This document shows positions 15,729-24,013 of a DNA stretch of 64,000 nt, in pieces. The number at the start of each line of letters is the position of its first letter. Position 1 is the stretch's first letter. The notes under the pieces are model-generated. The model ran no database searches, was not told the DNA's origin, and saw only the letters and a program-made list of their open reading frames with translations. This stretch comes from Afipia carboxidovorans OM5 (lineage in GTDB: Bacteria; Pseudomonadota; Alphaproteobacteria; Rhizobiales; Xanthobacteraceae), in contig NC_015684.1 in the NCBI RefSeq assembly GCF_000218565.1, positions 2,604,001 to 2,668,000 on the forward strand. The letters are read 5' to 3'. The position numbers were made by a program, and so were the translations under genes.

Positions 15729-16014
15729 CCTCGCAACCTATCTCTGCGGCCTCGGTGCTGGCCTCATTGCCGGCGTGTGGCTTACTGCTATCCGCTTTCG
15801 ACGCATCGCTAGCGAAAGCCTCGGCGCGAAGTGCGAGAACGCTCAACTCGTTCGCCTGCTGGATGGCCTGCAGCGCGCCCAATACAATTATTGCGTGATC
15901 GCGGACAATCGCGGCCTTGCCGAACCCGAGACGCGGGCCGCTTGGAACATCCTGCGCCAGACCGGCAACGCCGCGCGAGGCTTCCTCTGGCAGCGCAGGC
16001 AGCTTGCGTCATGA
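15721..16014 (+). CDS. Small membrane-anchored phage protein
   Basis: Ninety-seven residues with one N-terminal hydrophobic segment (YLCGLGAGLIAGVWLTAI, residues 7-24), followed by a charged helical cytoplasmic or periplasmic part. The segment lacks a clear cleavage site, so it is probably a membrane anchor. Function is unknown. Confidence 0.65.
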   Translation: MIDLATYLCGLGAGLIAGVWLTAIRFRRIASESLGAKCENAQLVRLLDGLQRAQYNYCVIADNRGLAEPETRAAWNILRQTGNAARGFLWQRRQLAS

Positions 16015-16097
16015 GGGTCCTAACTCACTGCCCGCGCGGCCACGAATACGCAACCTTCATGGACGTTATTCGCGAGGATCAGCGGCTATGGGCGTGA
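16011..16097 (+). CDS. Very short phage ORF with CPRGHEY motif
   Basis: Twenty-eight codons starting in an ATGA overlap with the previous gene. They encode MRVLTHCPRGHEY followed by 15 residues. The CPRGHEY motif is typical of half of a zinc-binding HNH or ribbon. The tight coupling supports real translation, but the product is too short to be sure. Confidence 0.45.
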   Translation: MRVLTHCPRGHEYATFMDVIREDQRLWA

Positions 16098-16375
16098 TCC
16101 GCAGTCACAAAACAGCAGCGAGAGCCGCGCCCGTGACCGTGGCCCTTCGGCTCGACAATGAAGCTGTCGTATTTGAAGGCAAGGCCGCGCTCGCCGTAAC
16201 CCAAACACTAAAAAAGCGCGACGGAGTTATCGCCTGTCTTTTGAAGGCAGTCGAAATGGTTCGCGACGCTGACGAAGACTGTCGGAAGGACGGGCTGCCG
16301 CAGATGCCGCCGGCGGCGCGCGCAAAGCTCGATGCCGCTATCGCCAAGGCTCACACGATGGGGAAACGTCAGTGA
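16088..16375 (+). CDS. Uncharacterised small phage protein
   Basis: Ninety-five residues starting MGVIRSHKTAARAAPVTV. It overlaps the preceding 28-codon gene by ten bases and ends in a GTGA overlap with the exonuclease gene. A helical middle with several acidic residues is visible but no motif. Position just before YqaJ suggests a recombination accessory, only by context. Confidence 0.6.
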   Translation: MGVIRSHKTAARAAPVTVALRLDNEAVVFEGKAALAVTQTLKKRDGVIACLLKAVEMVRDADEDCRKDGLPQMPPAARAKLDAAIAKAHTMGKRQ

Positions 16376-17307
16376 TCCAGCGCATCCCTGTCACTGATCG
16401 CGATAGCTGGCTCGTCCTGCGTAAGCAGGACGTGACCGCGTCCGTGGTCGGCGCCCTCTTCGGCTGCCACCCGTATGTGAGCTTGTACGGCCTCTTTCTG
16501 GAGAAGACCGGCGGCGCGCCTGCGGACGAGCAGACGCCGTTCCTTGAGTGGCGACTGATCCTCGAAAGCGCGGTCGCAGCCGCGGTCGAGCGTCAGCGGC
16601 CGGAATGGAAGATCGTAAAGGCGACGGAGTACCTGCGTGATCCCGAGACACGCATCGGCGCGACGCCGGACTTTTACATTCACGGCGACCCGCGCGGGCT
16701 CGGGGTTCTACAGACGAAGACTGTCGATCCCCGCGGCTTCAGGCTCCATTGGCAGGAACAGCCGCCATTCTGGATAGCGTTGCAGAACGCCACCGAGCTC
16801 ATGCTCGAGCAGAACGCAGCGTTCGGCGCCGTCGCGGCGCTCGTGATCGATCCCTACAAGCTCGAATGCCCGATCTTCGATATCCCGCGGCACGCCGGCG
16901 TCGAGCAGCGCATTCGAGAAGGCGTAAGCGATTTCTGGGATGCCGTGGCCTTCGGCGAGGTCCCCAACCCGGACTTCAGCAAGGACGCCGACCTGCTCGC
17001 CGCGATTGAGCCCGACGTGATCGAAGGCAAGCGGATCGATCTGACCGGCGACAATCACCTGCCGGTCCTGCTCGCGGAGCGCGCGGAGCTCAAGGCGCGT
17101 GTGAAGCCCGACCTCGATCGTATCGATGCCATCGAAACAGAGGTTCGCTTCAAGATGGGCGACGCCGAGATCGCGATGATCGATGGCTTCCGCCTGACCC
17201 TCAAAGAACAGACGCGCAAGGCCGGCTTCCACGCCGAAAGCCGCTCTCGCGTGCTGCGCATCAAGGAAACTCGACCGAAAGAGGAATTGAACAATGGCCC
17301 CTTCTGA
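16372..17307 (+). CDS. YqaJ-type (lambda Exo-like) recombination exonuclease
   Basis: A 311-residue exonuclease that should resect double-stranded ends so that RecT can anneal the resulting single strands. The PD-(D/E)xK core is visible: ATPDFYIHG (about residues 97-105) with the metal-binding Asp, then GVLQTKTV (about 112-119) with the lysine. In lambda Exo the equivalent is ELK, so Gln stands where Glu is expected. The start is GTG 16372. Its partner RecT lies 0.8 kb downstream with one coiled-coil gene between them. Confidence 0.85.
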   Translation: MIQRIPVTDRDSWLVLRKQDVTASVVGALFGCHPYVSLYGLFLEKTGGAPADEQTPFLEWRLILESAVAAAVERQRPEWKIVKATEYLRDPETRIGATPDFYIHGDPRGLGVLQTKTVDPRGFRLHWQEQPPFWIALQNATELMLEQNAAFGAVAALVIDPYKLECPIFDIPRHAGVEQRIREGVSDFWDAVAFGEVPNPDFSKDADLLAAIEPDVIEGKRIDLTGDNHLPVLLAERAELKARVKPDLDRIDAIETEVRFKMGDAEIAMIDGFRLTLKEQTRKAGFHAESRSRVLRIKETRPKEELNNGPF

Positions 17308-18112
17308 CACCGCTACTGAAGATCCTCGGCTTGGGATTGGCGGCAACAACCCGCCAGCCGAATTCTCGCTGGAGGACTTGGTCACTGCCCTGCCAGCCAC
17401 ACTCGCCGAGGCCTTCGCAAAACGTATCGCCGACGAAGTCGAACCGATCGCGAACCGCGCGAACGAGGCCCCGGAGCGTTTTGCCAGCGATGAAGACCTG
17501 GCGGCAGCGACCGAGATTGTGAACGACGCACAGGCGGCGTGGAACGAGTTCGAAAAGCTGCGGAAAAATCAGAAGGACCCGTTTAAGCGCGGCGGCGAGG
17601 AAGTCGATGACTTCTTCCGCCCACCGCTGCAGCGCCTGACCCGGATCAAGGACGCCTTCGCCAAGCGCGCCACCGATTACAACCGCGAAAAGCGGCGCAA
17701 GGCGGAGGAAGCTGCTCGCGTCGAACGCGAGAGACTTGAACGCGAGGCTGAAGAAGCCCGCAAGAAGGCGGCTGAGGCCGCTGAGTTTGGCGATCAGGAC
17801 GAGGCGATCGAGCATCTGCAGACCGCCGCCACGGTCGAAACGAAGATCGAGGAAGTTGCGTCGGCGCCTGCCATCCCGGCCGAAGACATGACCGTGCGCG
17901 GCGCGAGCGGCGGCACTGCACGCTCCCGCACGGAGTGGGCTTTCGAGATTGAAGATTTCTCGAAGATCGACCTGAACGCGCTGCGCGATTTCATCGCGCC
18001 GGAAGCGGTCGACAAGGCGCTGAAGGCCTACGTCAAGCTTCGCAAGAATACCGCGAAAATCGAAGGCGTCCGCTTCTTCGAAGACGAGAAGGCGACGTTC
18101 CGTCGCCGCTAA
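17294..18112 (+). CDS. Coiled-coil phage protein between exonuclease and RecT
   Basis: A 272-residue protein with a long charged coiled coil in the middle (from NREKRRKAEEAARVERERLE to EEARKKAAEA, about residues 120-165) and a small C-terminal domain from about 200. Similar proteins sit between YqaJ and RecT genes in several phages, from memory, which suggests a recombination accessory role. It begins 14 bases inside the exonuclease gene. Confidence 0.7.
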   Translation: MAPSDTATEDPRLGIGGNNPPAEFSLEDLVTALPATLAEAFAKRIADEVEPIANRANEAPERFASDEDLAAATEIVNDAQAAWNEFEKLRKNQKDPFKRGGEEVDDFFRPPLQRLTRIKDAFAKRATDYNREKRRKAEEAARVERERLEREAEEARKKAAEAAEFGDQDEAIEHLQTAATVETKIEEVASAPAIPAEDMTVRGASGGTARSRTEWAFEIEDFSKIDLNALRDFIAPEAVDKALKAYVKLRKNTAKIEGVRFFEDEKATFRRR

Positions 18113-18138
18113 CCCCACCCCGAATAGGAGAATGCCGC

Positions 18139-19524
18139 ATGGCAAAAACTGAAACGAGAGAGCGCACTCAAGCGGACCACCGCTCGGCAGAGCCCGCGCC
18201 GAACGTGAATGTTCCGGCTCAGAAGAGCAACCATCCGGTCGCGGTATTCAGGGAATACGCGATGCAGCGTATCAGCACTCTGCAGGAACTGCCCCACATC
18301 GATCCGCAGCAACTTCTAAGCGTTGCGCTCACTGCGATCCAGCGCAAGCCAGACCTGATGAGGTGCACGCCACAGTCTCTTTGGAATGCCTGTGTTCTAG
18401 CAGCACAAGATGGGCTTCTGCCCGATGGACGCGAAGGCGCGATCGTTCCCTATGGCGAAAACGCTGACGGCAAACGCGTGGCTGAAATCGCCACGTGGAT
18501 GCCGATGGTCGAGGGACTTCGCAAGAAGGTCCGCAACAGCGGGCAGATCAAAGACTGGTATGTCGAACTGGTCTACGCCGGCGACTTCTTTCGTTATCGC
18601 AAGGGCGATGATCCGCGGCTTGAGCATGAACCTGTTCCGCCAAGCCAGCGAACGCCGAACACGCCGTTCCACGGGATTGTCGCGGCGTATTCAATCGCAG
18701 TCTTCACTGACGGGTCAAAGTCCGCGCCTGAAGTTATGTGGATCGAGGAGATCGAGAAGGTCCGCACAAAATCGAAGGCGAAGAACGGTCCGTGGCAAGA
18801 CAGCGCCTTCTATCCTGAAATGTGCAAGAAGGTGGTTGCGCGCCGCCACTACAAGCAGCTTCCGCATTCCGCTGGGATGGACAAGCTGATCCAGCGCGAC
18901 GACGACGATTACGACTTCGACCGGCAAGATGAAGCCTTGGTGCAGCAGCGCCAGCATCGCCGCCTCGTGTCCACGACTTCAGCATTCGATGAGTTTGCGC
19001 GAAACGGGCAAACGATCGATCACCGGGCTTCCGATCCTGTTCATCAGGATGGCGACGACGAATTCGCCGAAGATGAGCCGAGCCATGATGAAACCGGCGC
19101 GGATGAGACCGACCGGACGTCTGCCAACAGCAAGCCCGAGACTGGCGGCGCGGCCGATCAGCGCGAAGAAGCGGCCGTCAACAGCAAGGACGAACAGCAG
19201 CAGCACGCGGAGCCTCAGCAGCAGACGCAGGCCGAGCAGACCACCGCGAACGACGGCAAGCCCGCTGCGAAATTCGATCCTCACGTCGGTGAAGAGGTCC
19301 GCCGCTGGCCGCCTGGCGCAGTCCCGTCCGATCCCGACGAATACGAGTTCTATGTCGAGACGAAGCTGTCGGACTATACGCGCGAGACGGCCGATAAAAT
19401 CCCCGATTGGTGGAAGTCGGCGGAAGAAAAGAAGCTGCGCGAGGCCTGCGGTATCAGCAAGCAGCGTCATGACGAACTGCGCAACAAAGCGGCGTCACGA
19501 AAAACCGAACTGCTGAAGGGCTGA
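18139..19524 (+). CDS. recT: RecT-family single-strand annealing protein with long C-terminal extension
   Basis: Anneals complementary single strands during phage recombination. Residues about 30-260 match RecT (NACVLAAQDGLLPDGREGAI, IATWMPMVEGLRKKVRNSG, PFHGIVAAYSI, FYPEMCKKVVARRHYKQLP). After residue 265 there is an acidic, Gln-rich, low-complexity linker of about 115 residues and then a small folded C-terminal segment (WPPGAVPSDPDEYEFY to the end). At 461 aa it is longer than the usual 250-330. AGGAG precedes the ATG. Confidence 0.92.
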   Translation: MAKTETRERTQADHRSAEPAPNVNVPAQKSNHPVAVFREYAMQRISTLQELPHIDPQQLLSVALTAIQRKPDLMRCTPQSLWNACVLAAQDGLLPDGREGAIVPYGENADGKRVAEIATWMPMVEGLRKKVRNSGQIKDWYVELVYAGDFFRYRKGDDPRLEHEPVPPSQRTPNTPFHGIVAAYSIAVFTDGSKSAPEVMWIEEIEKVRTKSKAKNGPWQDSAFYPEMCKKVVARRHYKQLPHSAGMDKLIQRDDDDYDFDRQDEALVQQRQHRRLVSTTSAFDEFARNGQTIDHRASDPVHQDGDDEFAEDEPSHDETGADETDRTSANSKPETGGAADQREEAAVNSKDEQQQHAEPQQQTQAEQTTANDGKPAAKFDPHVGEEVRRWPPGAVPSDPDEYEFYVETKLSDYTRETADKIPDWWKSAEEKKLREACGISKQRHDELRNKAASRKTELLKG

Positions 19525-19527
19525 TAG

Positions 19528-20295
19528 ATGCGCCTTTCCGCAGCATCACTCGATATCAACGCGTTCCGCGGCTTTCTCGAAGCCGCGGGGTGCGACATGC
19601 TGGAAGCGCACGGCCCCGCCGGGGAGTTGCTGCGCTTCCGGTTCGGCCTGTCATACGGCGCGGTCTCTCGCCGGAAGAACGGCAGCCTGACGCTTTCCGG
19701 CGAAGCGTCGCAGCACTTCATCAACTTTCGAAAGGCTCTGGCGGCCTCGCCCGCCGGCGAAGAGCCGAAGCCACCTCGCGTGGCGACGATCACAACGCTT
19801 ACCTTGCCCGTCGTCGATCACGCCTGCGCGCGCGAACGCCTCGCGAAGGCAAAGACAGCCATCGTCTACACGGATGGTTCAGCAGAGCGCGGCGGCAAGG
19901 GCCGCGGCGGCTGGGCTGCGATCATCCGTGCCGGGTTCGACATCGTCGAGATATTCGGCGGCGCGGAAGCATCAACCATCAACCGCATGGAAATTATCGC
20001 GGCCGTTGTTGCCCTCGAAATCCTGCCCGCCGGGTGCGTCGTCAAACTGCACACGGATAGCAAATATCTTCGCAACGGCATCACGAATTGGATTGATGGC
20101 TGGAAGCGCAACGGCTGGCTGACGGTCGCGCGGGAGCCGGTGAAGAATGAAGACCTCTGGCGGCGGCTCGACGCCGCGCGCCTAAGCCACACAGTCACAT
20201 GGAAATGGGTCAAGGCCCACGTAGGCATTCGCCTGAACGAGCGAGCGGACGAGCTCGCAAAGTTCGCTCGCCACAACATCACGAAGGGATTTTGA
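19528..20295 (+). CDS. rnhA: RNase HI with N-terminal extension
   Basis: Degrades RNA in RNA:DNA hybrids, probably clearing primers or R-loops. The C-terminal domain (about residues 108-255) has the full catalytic set: YTDGSAE, NRMEI, HTDSKYL and NERADELA. The WKWVKAHVG motif is also present. The first about 105 residues are not part of RNase H and are unrelated to the known hybrid-binding domain as far as can be seen. It starts four bases after the RecT stop. Confidence 0.92.
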   Translation: MRLSAASLDINAFRGFLEAAGCDMLEAHGPAGELLRFRFGLSYGAVSRRKNGSLTLSGEASQHFINFRKALAASPAGEEPKPPRVATITTLTLPVVDHACARERLAKAKTAIVYTDGSAERGGKGRGGWAAIIRAGFDIVEIFGGAEASTINRMEIIAAVVALEILPAGCVVKLHTDSKYLRNGITNWIDGWKRNGWLTVAREPVKNEDLWRRLDAARLSHTVTWKWVKAHVGIRLNERADELAKFARHNITKGF

Positions 20296-20296
20296 A

Positions 20297-20782
20297 ATGG
20301 CCGGATCGATTAACAAGGTGATCTTGGTCGGCAACCTCGGTGCCGACCCGGACATTCGGCGCACGCAGGACGGACGTGCGATCGCCAACATGAGCATTGC
20401 GACGTCGGAGACCTGGCGGGACAAAAACAGCGGTGAGCGCAAAGAAAAGACCGAGTGGCATCGCGTCGTGATCTTCAACGAAGGTCTCGCAAAGGTCGCA
20501 GAGCAATACCTGCGCAAGGGCGCGAAGGTCTACGTTGAAGGCGCGCTGCAGACCCGGAAGTGGCAGGACAAGGACGGCCGCGACAAGTACACGACCGAGG
20601 TCGTGCTGCAGGGCTTCAACTCGACGCTGACGATGCTCGACAGCCGCAACGGCGGCAATCGCAGCGACGATGACGACGACGGCTTCGGCGAGCGGCAAAC
20701 GTCGCGGAAAGGATCTTCGAGCGGCTACCGCGGCAACGACGACATGAACGACGACATCCCTTTCAGCCCGGAATTCCGATGA
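20297..20782 (+). CDS. ssb: Single-stranded DNA-binding protein
   Basis: A 161-residue SSB. The OB fold covers residues 1-112 (INKVILVGNLGADPDIRRTQ, EKTEWHRVVIF, KGAKVYVEGALQTRKWQDKD). A glycine- and aspartate-rich linker leads to the acidic tip. Here the usual C-terminal DDIPF is followed by five more residues, SPEFR, so the peptide that normally recruits repair proteins is not terminal. The stop overlaps the next ATG. Confidence 0.95.
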   Translation: MAGSINKVILVGNLGADPDIRRTQDGRAIANMSIATSETWRDKNSGERKEKTEWHRVVIFNEGLAKVAEQYLRKGAKVYVEGALQTRKWQDKDGRDKYTTEVVLQGFNSTLTMLDSRNGGNRSDDDDDGFGERQTSRKGSSSGYRGNDDMNDDIPFSPEFR

Positions 20783-21207
20783 TGGGGAAATTTTGCCCAG
20801 CTTGCGGAGAGACGAAGGCTCGAACCAGCTTTTATAAGCACCCGCACAAATCAGACGGGCTGCAAGGCATTTGCAAAGAATGCCACAAAACCGCGATGAA
20901 GCGCAATCGCCGCGAAAACCCTGACGTTCAAGAGCGGGACCGTGCGCGCGCGAAGCAGCCGCACCGGCGAGCCATGGCGAAAGCCCTTGTCGCCCGTTGG
21001 CGCGAGGTCAACCCGGACCTCTACCTTGCGCAGAACGCGATCAACAATGCGATCCGCGACGGTAAGCTGAAGCGTGGCGTCTGCGCATGCGGTGCGAAGG
21101 AGAATGTCTTCGGCATCGCCGTTGATCCGAAGCAACCGCTCCGCAAAATCAAGTGGGAATGCGCCCGCTGCTATCATCGCAGTCGGTTCGAGCGTGAGGT
21201 CGCATAA
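20779..21207 (+). CDS. Zinc-binding phage protein with two cysteine clusters
   Basis: A 142-residue basic protein. An N-terminal cluster (CPACGETKARTSFY, then CKECH) and a C-terminal one (CACGAKENV, then CARCYHRS) look like zinc ribbons related to those of HNH-type phage proteins. A classical HNH triad is not complete. Starts in an ATGA overlap with ssb. Function is unknown. Confidence 0.7.
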   Translation: MMGKFCPACGETKARTSFYKHPHKSDGLQGICKECHKTAMKRNRRENPDVQERDRARAKQPHRRAMAKALVARWREVNPDLYLAQNAINNAIRDGKLKRGVCACGAKENVFGIAVDPKQPLRKIKWECARCYHRSRFEREVA

Positions 21208-22130
21208 TGGCTGAGCGCACCGAAATCTCATGGGCCGATGCGACGTTCAATCCGTGGATCGGCTGCACCAAGGTCGGGCCGGGCTGCGACCATTGCTACG
21301 CCGAGCGCGACAACGGCAGGCGTAAATGGGTGGATGGCTGGGGCCCGGGCGTGCCGCGCCGGCGCACCAAGACGTGGGATGCTCCGCTTCGATGGGATCG
21401 AGCCGCTGCGCTTTCGGGGCAGCGCCCGCGTGTCTTCTGCGCGTCACTGGCCGACGTGTTCGACAACGAGGTCGAGCAGGCTTGGCGCACTGACCTATGG
21501 GCGCTGATCCGTGCCACACCGAACCTGCGGTGGATGCTGCTGACCAAACGCATCGGCAACGCGGCAAAGATGCTGCCGCCGGATTGGCCTTATCCGAACG
21601 CGGGATTGATGGCGACGGTCGTTAATCAGGCCGAGGCTGATCGCGACATTCCGAAGTTGATGATGACGCCGGCTACGTGGCGCGGCCTTTCGATCGAGCC
21701 GATGCTTGGGCCAGTCGACATCTCGCATTGGTTGACGGGGCACGAGGGCATCGGCCTCGACTGGGTGATCTGCGGCGGCGAGAGCGGCCCGCACGCGCGG
21801 CCGATGCATCCATCGTGGCCTCGATCGCTGCGCGATCAGTGCGCCGCAGCCGGCGTCGCCTTCCACTTCAAGCAATGGGGCGAATGGGCCCCGCATAAGA
21901 TCTCGCCGGGAAGCCGCGGTCAGATTTGTCTTTGGCCGAACGGGCGCGAAGGCGCCGGCATCGGCGGAGCGAACGAAAACGGCGGTGGCGGCGCGGAGAT
22001 GGATCGCGTTGGAAAGAAGCGAGCAGGCGACCTGCTCGACGGCCGCGAACACAAGGAATTTCCCGCCGCGTTGGAAGCTTCTCCGGCACCGCGGACCGCC
22101 TTTGCTGCCGACGTCGGAGGCAGCCCATGA
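21207..22130 (+). CDS. DUF5131 (phage Gp37/Gp68) protein
   Basis: A 307-residue member of the phage Gp37/Gp68 family. Visible family marks are ISWADATFNPWIGC, the cysteine group C-TKVGPG-C-DH-CYAE (residues 20-31), a WMLLTKR segment, SIEPMLGPVD and WVICGGESGPHARPMH. The clustered cysteines resemble a radical-SAM-type iron-sulphur site, but the function of the family is not established. It starts at the last base of the upstream stop. Confidence 0.88.
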   Translation: MAERTEISWADATFNPWIGCTKVGPGCDHCYAERDNGRRKWVDGWGPGVPRRRTKTWDAPLRWDRAAALSGQRPRVFCASLADVFDNEVEQAWRTDLWALIRATPNLRWMLLTKRIGNAAKMLPPDWPYPNAGLMATVVNQAEADRDIPKLMMTPATWRGLSIEPMLGPVDISHWLTGHEGIGLDWVICGGESGPHARPMHPSWPRSLRDQCAAAGVAFHFKQWGEWAPHKISPGSRGQICLWPNGREGAGIGGANENGGGGAEMDRVGKKRAGDLLDGREHKEFPAALEASPAPRTAFAADVGGSP

Positions 22131-22813
22131 CGGAGCACCGCTGTCACGCCCCCAACTGCTCAGCCATGGTACCGCACAACGTCTTCATGTGCGCGCGCCA
22201 TTGGCGCGCGCTGCCGAAGCCGCTCCGCCAGGCGATCAGCGAAGGCTGGTCCATGGGGGGCGGCAGCCCGTACCGCGCAAACTGTGACGAGGCGATCCGC
22301 ATTATCGGCGAGTTCGAAGGCGGTATCGCGCCCGATCTGCCCACTGGCACGAAAGCACTAACGATCTGGCAGCCGTGGGCATCGCTGGTGATGATCGGCG
22401 CGAGGCCTTGGGAGTTTCGGAGATGGTCGTTCACCGACCGGCCCGGGCTTCGAAAGCTGGTCGGCCAGCGCATCGTCATCCATGCCGGCGCGCGTCCGCC
22501 GAAGCCGAGCGAGGTCCGCGACATTCTCGCCCGGATCGAAGGCGGCGAAAGCGCGCTCGAAGCTGATCGCGCCCGGCCATGGCTCGAAGGGCTGCATTGG
22601 GCCATTCTGGAAAAGAAGGTCGGCGGCGCACCGCTCGCCGCGGCGCTGGGGACAGCCGTCATCGGTGAGCCCGTCAAGGCATCGAAGCTGTTCGACAAGG
22701 TGGCCGACAGCGACCGGATCGACCAGCACATGTATGCATGGCCGCTGACCGACATCGACGCGTGGAAGAAGCCTGTGAAGGCCGCTGGCGCGCAGGGCTT
22801 CTGGAATTGGTGA
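22127..22813 (+). CDS. Zinc-finger plus ASCH-domain protein
   Basis: A 228-residue two-part protein. Residues 4-26 carry a Cys/His cluster (RCHAPNC and CARHW). From about residue 65 an ASCH-type domain follows, with ALTIWQPWASLVMIGARPWE and GQRIVIHAGARPPK. ASCH domains bind RNA or nucleosides, and some hydrolyse N4-acetylcytidine. The substrate here is unknown. ATG 22127 overlaps the DUF5131 stop (ATGA), the next gene starts at its stop, so the two are made together. Confidence 0.82.
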   Translation: MTEHRCHAPNCSAMVPHNVFMCARHWRALPKPLRQAISEGWSMGGGSPYRANCDEAIRIIGEFEGGIAPDLPTGTKALTIWQPWASLVMIGARPWEFRRWSFTDRPGLRKLVGQRIVIHAGARPPKPSEVRDILARIEGGESALEADRARPWLEGLHWAILEKKVGGAPLAAALGTAVIGEPVKASKLFDKVADSDRIDQHMYAWPLTDIDAWKKPVKAAGAQGFWNW

Positions 22814-23112
22814 TGGCGAAGCCGGTCCGCATCCAGCGCAAGCGCACCAAGGGCTGGACGATGCCGCCGAACACGGCCTACGTCGGCCGCGGCTCGGATT
22901 GGGGCAATCCGCACAAGGCATTGACACGCGACGCCTTGGGGCGCGCGCACGCGGTCATCCAATTCCGGCAGTATTGCCCTCCGAAGAGCCCGCTGGCGGC
23001 CGCAGCGAGGCGCATACTCCGCGGCAAGAACCTCGCTTGCTGGTGTCCGCTCGACCAACCATGCCATGCGGACGTTCTGCTTGAACTCGCAAATAGCGAG
23101 GCCGCCGAATGA
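22813..23112 (+). CDS. DUF4326 protein
   Basis: A 99-residue protein matching DUF4326: RIQRKRTKGWTMPPNTAYVG, SDWGNPH and GKNLACWCPLDQPCHADVLL. The conserved CWCPL..CHAD cysteine/histidine set suggests metal binding or catalysis. Function is unknown, although the family is frequent in phages next to ASCH and SLOG proteins, from memory. It overlaps both neighbours. Confidence 0.88.
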   Translation: MAKPVRIQRKRTKGWTMPPNTAYVGRGSDWGNPHKALTRDALGRAHAVIQFRQYCPPKSPLAAAARRILRGKNLACWCPLDQPCHADVLLELANSEAAE

Positions 23113-23525
23113 CGACGATGATCGTATGCGGCGGCCGATATTTCGGGCACGTCCACTTCCTGACGCCGCGGGAGGATCTGCGCGCGGAAATGGAGCGCGC
23201 GGCGAAGCAGAACTTCATGATGCGCGAGGCGCTCGACCACCTTCGGCAGGGGCGTGGCGTAACGAAAGTCATTTCTGGCGGCGCCACCGGCGCGGATGCC
23301 ACGGCCTACCATTGGGCGCGCTCTCGCTGCCTCGCCTGCATCGTCGTGAAAGCCGAATGGCGTCGGTACGGCCACGCGGCGGGGCCGATCCGCAACGGCA
23401 AGATGCTCGACCTGAAACCCGACTTCGTCGTCGCCTTCCCCGGCCGCACGGGGACGGCAGACATGGTGCGCCAGGCGACGAAGGCTGGCGTCGAGGTCAT
23501 CGACTATCGGGAGACATTCGCATGA
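23109..23525 (+). CDS. SLOG-superfamily protein (DUF2493/YspA type)
   Basis: A 138-residue Rossmann-like protein of the YspA branch of the SLOG superfamily. Marks are TMIVCGGRYF at the N-terminus, VISGGATGADATAYHWA, EWRRYGHAAGPIRNGKML and VAFPGRTGTADMVRQA. SLOG proteins bind nucleotide derivatives such as ADP-ribose or modified nucleotides. The ligand here is unknown. It overlaps the DUF4326 gene by four bases. Confidence 0.88.
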   Translation: MTTMIVCGGRYFGHVHFLTPREDLRAEMERAAKQNFMMREALDHLRQGRGVTKVISGGATGADATAYHWARSRCLACIVVKAEWRRYGHAAGPIRNGKMLDLKPDFVVAFPGRTGTADMVRQATKAGVEVIDYRETFA

Positions 23526-23719
23526 CGCCGGCGAAGACTGCAGAATGCCTGACGTGTCATGGCGTCGGGGCCGTCCCGGTGACGCGCGTCATCGCGGTTG
23601 CCGGATGCTGCGGTAACCCGACTAGAACGGGCGATTGCTGCGGCAACGCCATCCCTATTCCAGAAGAGACCATCGAATACGAGCCGTGCCCGGAGTGCGG
23701 AGGCAACGACAATGCCTGA
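23522..23719 (+). CDS. Small DnaJ-type zinc-finger protein
   Basis: Sixty-five residues with CLTCHGVGAVP near the N-terminus and CPECGG near the C-terminus, the CxxCxGxG form known from the DnaJ zinc centre. Two further Cys pairs (GCCGNP and DCCGNA) lie between them. It starts in an ATGA overlap with the SLOG gene. Confidence 0.65.
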   Translation: MTPAKTAECLTCHGVGAVPVTRVIAVAGCCGNPTRTGDCCGNAIPIPEETIEYEPCPECGGNDNA

Positions 23720-24011
23720 CCGGATTGCATGCTGCGTCCCGTACTGCCGGCGCACCTGCCGGAACGACAGCGGCTTCGCCGAATGGATTTGCGGAAAGCA
23801 TTGGGCGCTGGTGTCGAAGACGACGAAGCGCCGCCGTCGGCTCGCCGTTCGCGCGAAGGATCGCGCAAATCGTCGGTTCGAACAGCAATACCGGGATCAG
23901 GGCGGCTGGGCGGAAATCCAACTCAACCGCGCGCTCGCGGCCACAGACCTATCCGCTGCGCTCTGGCGACGGTGCAAGCGCGAGGCCACCGAACGGGCGA
24001 TGGGGCTCTGA
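23712..24011 (+). CDS. Small Cys/His-rich basic phage protein
   Basis: Ninety-nine residues. A CCVPYCRRTCRND cluster plus WICGKHW (residues 7-30) could bind zinc. The rest is strongly basic and helical (TTKRRRRLAVRAKDRANRRF), which suits nucleic-acid binding. It overlaps the previous gene by eight bases. Confidence 0.65.
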   Translation: MPDRIACCVPYCRRTCRNDSGFAEWICGKHWALVSKTTKRRRRLAVRAKDRANRRFEQQYRDQGGWAEIQLNRALAATDLSAALWRRCKREATERAMGL

Positions 24012-24013
24012 TC

